From CAWELS01 sp964468205 (GTDB taxonomy: Bacteria; Acidobacteriota; Terriglobia; Bryobacterales; Bryobacteraceae), in NCBI GenBank assembly GCA_964468205.1, contig CAYXVG010000049.1, positions 1 to 55,490 of the forward strand: 55,490 nucleotides of DNA. Reading direction: 5' to 3'. The notes beneath the pieces are model-generated. The model saw nothing but the letters and a program-made list of their open reading frames with translations. It had not been told where the DNA came from and did not search any database. The position numbers and the translations under genes were made by a program. Below, one piece after another: positions 50,368 through 55,490 of the stretch (positions within the stretch are counted from its first letter, which is position 1; each line of letters begins with the position of its first letter).

Positions 50368-50580
50368 TCACCGCTGCCAAGGCTGGTGATCGGCCAGCAT
50401 CCAACTGTAGAGCAGGCGCTCCATCAAATTGGTGTCGCCAGCCTCTTCGAAGGCCTCGAAGTATTCCAAGAAACGAGCAGCGGGCGCCGGCAACGGCGCC
50501 CTCCTTATTGCCTGGTCAAGCCCCTGAACGCCGGCAACCGTGAGGATCAACGCTCCCGCCACTTTTTGCCAGCCTCGCAT
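50368..50580 (-). CDS. Small hypothetical protein with N-terminal helix
   Basis: 70 residues: MRGWQKVAGALILTVAGVQG forms a signal or membrane helix, followed by a Pro/Ala-rich turn and a helical C-terminus (RFLEYFEAFEEAGDTNLMER). The ribosome site is moderate (GGAAGC, with AGGAGAGG further up). It is convergent with the TPR gene, whose stop is 20 bp away. It is not recognised, and its reality rests on codon pattern and plausible start. Confidence 0.5.
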   Translation of the reverse strand: MRGWQKVAGALILTVAGVQGLDQAIRRAPLPAPAARFLEYFEAFEEAGDTNLMERLLYSWMLADHQPWQR

Positions 50581-50741
50581 CGTCTGCTTCCATCCTCTCC
50601 TGCTACCTAAGACGAAGGAATGCTCGAAGTGTTACCTCAAGTGAAGAGAATCGGTTCCAGCCGCCGGCCCGGACGGGCGGCGGACCATCCCGGACGCCGT
50701 CAGGCCGGCTCCCGGGTGCGATAGGATGCGTTTACTTCCCG

Positions 50742-51833
50742 ATGAAATTCCTACACACCGCGGACTGGCAGATCGGAATGAAGGCGCGGCGCGTGGGCGA
50801 GCGCGGCGGGCAGGTGCGTGACGCGCGCATCGCCACGGCTCGCCGCATCGCCGAACTCGCCGTAGCCGAGAAGGTGGACTTCGTTCTGCTGGCCGGAGAC
50901 ACGTTCGAAGACCACGGCGTGAGCCCCGTCACGGTGAAGCAGGTGGCCCGTATCCTCGAGACCATGGACCGTCCTGTCTACGTGATTCCCGGAAACCACG
51001 ATCCCGCTCGGCCGGGCTCTGTGTGGGAGAACCGCGCCTGGAGCGAGACCGCCAATGTAACGCTGCTGGCGGAGCCGGCGCCCGTCGCGGTTGCCGGCGG
51101 CACGCTTTTTCCCTGCCCGGTAAACGAGCCGCATTCCCTCGACGATCCGGCCGCCTGGATCCCCGCTTCCGGCAACGGCGGTATCCGCATCGGTCTGGCG
51201 CACGGGAACGTCGTTAGCGATCCGTCCCGCCGCGACGAGCTGCCGCTGCCGCGGGACGCGGCCGAGCGTCATGGTTTGGACTATCTGGCCCTCGGCCACT
51301 GGCATTCCCTCGTCACCTATGCGGCGGCGGACGGCGCCGTCCGCATGGCCTACCCGGGCACGCCCGAAACCACTGGCTTCGGGGAGCGGGACAGTGGCAA
51401 TGTCTTGATCGTGGAGATCCGCGAGCCGGGCGCGCCGCCGCGCTGCACCGCGCATCCGGTGGGGCAGTTGCGCTGGCTCAAGCTGGAGCGCCGCATCCGG
51501 ACCGAAGGAGAACTCGCCGCCACCATGCGGGAGTTTGACGAGGTGGAGCGGCCGGAGACCACCCTGGTGGAGTGCATCCTTACAGGCACTCTCTTCCCCG
51601 GAGAGCTGGCCGCGCTAAAACAGATCGCCGCGACTCTCGACGAGGCGTTCCTCTACGGCGCACTCGACTGCGACGGGCTGATCCCCGAACCGGACGGCGA
51701 CGAGTGGCTCGCGGGCGTGCCGGAGGGCTATCTCAAAACGGCGGCCGGCGAACTGCTCGCACGGGCGGCGGAGGAATACGAGGCGCGTGACGCTCTGCGC
51801 CTGTTCCGGGAGCTGTGCGAGGAGCCGGCATGA
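50742..51833 (+). CDS. SbcD/Mre11-like DNA-repair metallophosphoesterase
   Basis: 363 residues. Metallophosphoesterase motifs in order: FLHTADWQIGMKAR (motif I, DxQ in place of DxH, as in many bacterial homologues), LLAGDTFEDHG (motif II), YVIPGNHDPARPG (motif III), IGLAHGNVV (motif IV) and LALGHWHSLV (motif V). With its coupled partner it should act as a nuclease on DNA ends or hairpins. Its length and weak C-terminus resemble YhaO-type partners rather than E. coli SbcD. The stop overlaps the next ATG (ATGA, 51830-51833). Confidence 0.93.
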   Translation: MKFLHTADWQIGMKARRVGERGGQVRDARIATARRIAELAVAEKVDFVLLAGDTFEDHGVSPVTVKQVARILETMDRPVYVIPGNHDPARPGSVWENRAWSETANVTLLAEPAPVAVAGGTLFPCPVNEPHSLDDPAAWIPASGNGGIRIGLAHGNVVSDPSRRDELPLPRDAAERHGLDYLALGHWHSLVTYAAADGAVRMAYPGTPETTGFGERDSGNVLIVEIREPGAPPRCTAHPVGQLRWLKLERRIRTEGELAATMREFDEVERPETTLVECILTGTLFPGELAALKQIAATLDEAFLYGALDCDGLIPEPDGDEWLAGVPEGYLKTAAGELLARAAEEYEARDALRLFRELCEEPA

Positions 51834-54532
51834 TTCTCCGCTCGATTCGCGCCGCCGGTTACCGCTGTTTCGCCGGCCCCGTTTTCTTCGAAATACCGGA
51901 CGACTGCAATCTGGTGCTCTCCGGCCCCAACGGCTCCGGCAAATCCACGCTGCTCGAAGCGGCGGTCCGCGCTCTGATCGATAGCCATGCCGCCGGCGGC
52001 GAGGACGTCAGAAGGCTGCAGCCGTGGCGCACTTCGCTCGCGCCTACGGTCAGCGTCGAATTTGAGTGTGGCGGCCTCTACCGGATAACGAAAACCTTCC
52101 TTCACCAGGCCGGCTCGCTGCTCGAGCAGCGCCAGGCGGACGGGACGTATGCGCGCGTGGCGCAGGGGAAGTCCGCCGATGCGCGGGTCCGCGAGATGCT
52201 GAGCGCCGATTCTCCGGCGCGAGGGCTTTCGCGCGTGGAGCATTGCGGCGTATTGCGGATCCTGATGAGCCCCCAAGGCCGTCTCGAGACGGGCGAACTC
52301 AAGGGGAAGCTACTCGACAACGTCCGGCGGATCCTCGGCGCCTCGCTCGCCGGACCGGCGGGGATAGCCTTCGAGGAGCGGTTGGCGAATCACTACTACA
52401 AGAGCTTCACGCCGACGGGAAGACCGAAGCGCGGCCGTCTGCACGAACTCGCGGCCAAGCTCGAGGCTGCCCGAGACCAATTGGCCGCGGCCCGCGAGCC
52501 GTTCGAGCGGATCGCCGCCGCCGAGAACGATGCGGAGGCGGCCGGCCGGCGTCTGGCCGAGGTGGAGCTGCGGCTTTCCGCAATCGGTCCCGAACTGGAG
52601 AAGCTGCAGCGACAGGACGCGGAGCGGGGGAAGCTGCTCACGCGGCAAGAGCTCGAAGCGCAGAAAGAGCAAGCAGCCCGTTTGCGCTATGAGGAGATCG
52701 CCAACCGGGTGCGTCGCATCCGCGAGCTCCGGCGCGACCGTTTGCTGCTCGAGGAGAAGCAAGCCGATTCCAGGCGTTCATTAGCCGCGGAAACCGGGCG
52801 CGAAGCGGCCGCCGAACAGGCGTTCAAAGCCGCGGAGTCAGCCTATGAAAGCGCGAAGACGCCGGATCCGGAGGTGGCGCGAGCCGAGGAGCTTGCCGGA
52901 CTGGCCCGGGAATGGCTCGATCTGTCCAGCGAATCGGCGGCGCTCGCGGCGCGGCGGGAACGGCTGGGCGCCATCGCCGCGAAATTGCAAGGCCTGGATG
53001 GGAAACTCGCGGCGCTGCGAGCCCCCTCGCCGGCGGAGTTGAAGGAGATTCGCAAAACGCGGCAGGCGCTGGAGGACGCCGGGACGAAACTGGATGCATC
53101 GCTGCTGAAACTGGCGTTGCGCCCGGACACGGACTCACGCGTCGAGGTGCTCGAAGGAGAGCCGCCGGGAGAACTGGCGGCCGCGGCGGGCCAAGCCCTG
53201 GCGCTTACCGGCGAGGGCCGCATCCGCGTTCACATCCCGGGCTTCGGAATCGTGGAGGCGGCGGGGCCGGATATCGACCTCAGCGGCCTGAAGCGGCGGC
53301 ATGAGAGTGCGCGAGAGCGTCTCCGGCAACTCACCGCGCCTTTCGGAGTGGACGGCATTGCGGAGCTGGAAACGCGGGCGGAGGAGCGAAGCCGCCTCGA
53401 ACAGGCAAAGCGCGGGTTCGAGGTGGAGCGGGATGTCCTTCTGGCCGGCGATTCGGCGGACGGATTGGCCGGACGGTGGGAACGCCTCAGCGCCGGGCTG
53501 TCGGAGATCGCGCGCCAGCAGCCGGAATGGAAAGACAATTCGCCGGTGGCCGCGGAGTTGCAAAAGGAAGCGGCGCGCCGGCGGACGGAGTTCGAAGCGC
53601 GGCGTTCGGCCGCCCACGATCTGCTGCGGCAGGCAAGCGAGGAGCACGCGCGGCGGCGGCTTGATAAGGCCGCGGCCGAACAGCGGCTCGCGGCGGTGAG
53701 TGAAAAGCTGGTAAGCGTTCGCAAGAGCCTGGCCGAACTCGAGACGGACGGGCAGTCCGATGAAGAGCGGACCGCCGCCGCAACGGAATTCCTGGCCGAT
53801 TTCGAGACGGCGCGGCGGGCGCTTGCGGAAACCCAGGCGCTGCTCGCGGCGCTGCCGGATGACGCCGGCGGGCGGCTGGAGGAGCTACGGAGTGAGCGCG
53901 ACGCGCTGGGCCGCGAGCGGGCGGCGCTCGAGCGCCGCATTCGCGATGCCGAGACCACCAAGCGCGCCCTGCTGGAGGGCGCTCCGTACCAGAAGCTCTC
54001 GAGCGCGGAAGAGCGGGTCGAGGAGTTGGAGCGCGAACACCGGAAGGAGACGCGGCGGCTCGATTCGCTCCGGCTGCTGTGGACAACGGTCACCCGGGTC
54101 AGGGAAGAAGCGCTGGCCGGCATCGTGACGCCGGTCGCCGAGGAGGCGACCCGGTTGCTGGAAGAGATCGCCGGTTCGCCTCTGGCCCGGCTCGAACTCA
54201 CCGGCGGGCTCGCAATCGGAAGTGTGGAATCCGCCGCCGCCGGCACGGAGGTGACCCTCGACGAGTTCTCCGGCGGCGAAACCGAGCAGATTCACCTGGC
54301 GGCCCGGCTGGCCCTGGCAAAGCTTCTGTCAACTCAAGAGCGCCAGGCGATGGTGCTCGACGATGCACTGCTCAACACGGACGGCGAGCGTCTGAGGCGG
54401 ATCTTCGCCATCCTCGAACGGCTGAGCGCCCGCATTCAGTTCATCGCGCTCACCTGCCACCCCGAACGCTACCGCAAGCTGCCCAACGCGCGCGCATTCC
54501 GACTGGAGGGCGGCCAGATCCAGACGGCATAA
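51830..54532 (+). CDS. SbcC/Rad50-like AAA ATPase (YhaN-type)
   Basis: About 900 residues. Walker A is in LSGPNGSGKSTLLEAAVRAL (residues about 32-48), the signature in LDEFSGGETEQIHLAARLAL, Walker B in AMVLDDALLNTDGERLRRIF, and a switch His in FIALTCHPERYRKLP. Two long coiled-coil arms (about 190-400 and 480-750, rich in Ala/Glu/Arg) flank a short beta-rich middle (GEGRIRVHIPGFGIVEAAGP, about residue 465). No CxxC zinc hook is present anywhere, unlike SbcC and Rad50. It forms a nuclease complex with the metallophosphoesterase encoded just upstream and coupled to it. Confidence 0.92.
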   Translation: MILRSIRAAGYRCFAGPVFFEIPDDCNLVLSGPNGSGKSTLLEAAVRALIDSHAAGGEDVRRLQPWRTSLAPTVSVEFECGGLYRITKTFLHQAGSLLEQRQADGTYARVAQGKSADARVREMLSADSPARGLSRVEHCGVLRILMSPQGRLETGELKGKLLDNVRRILGASLAGPAGIAFEERLANHYYKSFTPTGRPKRGRLHELAAKLEAARDQLAAAREPFERIAAAENDAEAAGRRLAEVELRLSAIGPELEKLQRQDAERGKLLTRQELEAQKEQAARLRYEEIANRVRRIRELRRDRLLLEEKQADSRRSLAAETGREAAAEQAFKAAESAYESAKTPDPEVARAEELAGLAREWLDLSSESAALAARRERLGAIAAKLQGLDGKLAALRAPSPAELKEIRKTRQALEDAGTKLDASLLKLALRPDTDSRVEVLEGEPPGELAAAAGQALALTGEGRIRVHIPGFGIVEAAGPDIDLSGLKRRHESARERLRQLTAPFGVDGIAELETRAEERSRLEQAKRGFEVERDVLLAGDSADGLAGRWERLSAGLSEIARQQPEWKDNSPVAAELQKEAARRRTEFEARRSAAHDLLRQASEEHARRRLDKAAAEQRLAAVSEKLVSVRKSLAELETDGQSDEERTAAATEFLADFETARRALAETQALLAALPDDAGGRLEELRSERDALGRERAALERRIRDAETTKRALLEGAPYQKLSSAEERVEELEREHRKETRRLDSLRLLWTTVTRVREEALAGIVTPVAEEATRLLEEIAGSPLARLELTGGLAIGSVESAAAGTEVTLDEFSGGETEQIHLAARLALAKLLSTQERQAMVLDDALLNTDGERLRRIFAILERLSARIQFIALTCHPERYRKLPNARAFRLEGGQIQTA

Positions 54533-54591
54533 GCGGCCGGCTTCGAGCCCTATCTGCCCACACCCTGCGCCGCGCCCGCACCCGCGGCGGG

Positions 54592-55490
54592 TCACACTTT
54601 GACCAGATACACCATCGTGTCGTAGAAGACTGCGCTGCCGCCGACGACGTCGCTGAGGGGCGAACGGAGATACGGGTCAACGTACATCGTCGAATTTGCG
54701 TGAATACCAGTGCCCCGGCGAGGGTCTCCAGGTATCACCTCACCGTCAACCACTTGATCGGAAGCCCCGTAGGCCCAGTGTCCGTAGCCGAGCTCAAAGG
54801 TAATGACTCCTGGCTTAATATGTTTACTGGTCTGGATCCTGCCGATAACCGGTTTGGCCCTGTTGGGGCCCACGTCCCATGCTCCGCTCGGATTCGAGAC
54901 AGAAACGACGATCGCGTGGTCATTGTTTCTCAGCCCAAGCTGCCTGGCGTCCAGTTTGTTGATCTCGATTACGTTCTCCGGCTGAATGGCGGTCAGCCAG
55001 TAGTTGGAGACGGTCCGGCTCTTGGTTTGAAGCATGCTGCGGTTGGTGATCAGCCGCAGCGGAGCGCCGCGGTGGTCGAGGTCCTGACCAAGTGAGTCCT
55101 TGATGGGGATATACGCGGCAGTCCCTTGCAGGTACTCGCCGGTGAGCGAGTTGCGTGTAGTCGCCACCTTCTCGTGGTAGAGGTTCACCAGCTTGCCAAA
55201 CTGCGCTCGCGTGTGTTCTCCAATCCAGCCGTCGGCATAGCTCCACCAGCGTCCGCCGCGGTTCAAAACGTAAATAACTTTCCTCCACCAGGAGTCGCCA
55301 ACCACCGCGGACCATCGTGCCGCGTCAAAAATCTCCGGCGGGAGATGGCGGCGGGCGTTGAGGAAAATCTCAACTTCCTGGTCGCTCGCGTCGGGGCATG
55401 TGTCGGAGCCGCTGCTGGAGTCGCCAAACGCAATGTTCGCCACCATGCGCAGGTAGAAGTCCTCGGGGCGGTTCAGATCGCCGCTGCCAA
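54592..55490 (-). CDS. Molybdopterin oxidoreductase, C-terminal part (runs off window)
   Basis: Partial: the frame is open to the window edge (SGDLNRPEDFYLRMVANIAF precedes the first in-window Met), so the catalytic N-terminus and Fe-S domain are outside. What is seen is the last part of a DMSO-reductase-superfamily large subunit: LITNRSMLQTKSRTVSNYWL, NVIEINKLDARQLGLRNNDH and KHIKPGVITFELGYGHWAYG are the molybdopterin-dinucleotide-binding domain. The closest resemblance is to tetrathionate-reductase-like (TtrA) subunits, but the substrate cannot be decided from this part. It is convergent with the SbcC-like gene. Confidence 0.85.
   Translation of the reverse strand, partial: GSGDLNRPEDFYLRMVANIAFGDSSSGSDTCPDASDQEVEIFLNARRHLPPEIFDAARWSAVVGDSWWRKVIYVLNRGGRWWSYADGWIGEHTRAQFGKLVNLYHEKVATTRNSLTGEYLQGTAAYIPIKDSLGQDLDHRGAPLRLITNRSMLQTKSRTVSNYWLTAIQPENVIEINKLDARQLGLRNNDHAIVVSVSNPSGAWDVGPNRAKPVIGRIQTSKHIKPGVITFELGYGHWAYGASDQVVDGEVIPGDPRRGTGIHANSTMYVDPYLRSPLSDVVGGSAVFYDTMVYLVKV

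Overview
The window looks like one scaffold from a GC-rich Acidobacteriota genome, most likely Bryobacterales/Solibacteres. The evidence is indirect but consistent: an IPT-like 'Solibacter C-terminal' domain (TIGR03437 type) at 5649-6980, a winged-helix sensor fused to a TolB/PD40 propeller, an S9 peptidase with a Lys/Glu-rich insert, an orphan UpxY-type NusG paralogue, futalosine-route menaquinone genes, and many secreted Tat or lipoprotein carbohydrate enzymes. A run of N at about 10478-10578 shows that this is a scaffolded draft, probably a metagenome bin. No rRNA, tRNA, CRISPR array, intact transposase or prophage was seen.

Layout. 1-8.1 kb: envelope and sensing genes (porin, chemoreceptor, beta-barrel protein, YceI, a secreted choice-of-anchor/Solibacter-domain protein, a tetratricopeptide-like protein). 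8.4-22 kb: an orphan antiterminator, then a secreted carbohydrate-processing block with two clan GH-A hydrolases, a DUF6259-like protein split by the gap, an exported PLP enzyme, ThuA, an esterase, a di-haem peroxidase, MtgA and two tandem mannonate dehydratases (one with a Tat signal). 22.2-24 kb: mqnA-mqnC. 24-27.6 kb: a large sensor/regulator flanked by two decayed small gene pairs; one is clearly a frameshifted hicBA module, and both are followed by the same type of hairpin. 27.6-33.1 kb: S9 peptidase and a three-gene ABC exporter operon of the COG4586/4587/3694 type. 33.1-37.3 kb: a gene-poor stretch with another decayed gene, several palindromes, a HbpS-like haem-binding protein, a PQQ-type propeller protein, a tandem hairpin array with purine-rich GGAGG-like loops, and a broken second copy of the propeller gene.

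37.4-41.8 kb: an IscR-like Rrf2 regulator upstream of clpP, a response-regulator diguanylate cyclase, a MarR regulator, and a Memo-family protein fused to a PqqD/RRE-like domain. 41.8-48.6 kb: an SDR dehydrogenase, a pterin dehydratase and a fused serine hydrolase-NamZ protein in one operon, facing a pair of symporters. A cell-wall muropeptide salvage role is possible. 49-54.5 kb: a tetratricopeptide protein and an SbcD/SbcC-like pair with no zinc-hook CxxC. The right edge cuts a molybdopterin oxidoreductase gene.

The most unusual items are the 36.4-kb hairpin array, the decayed toxin-antitoxin modules with their shared hairpin, the NamZ fusion, the RRE-Memo fusion, and the paired perfect palindromes at 45.6-45.7 kb. 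All family assignments come from reading motifs by eye. No database search was run.
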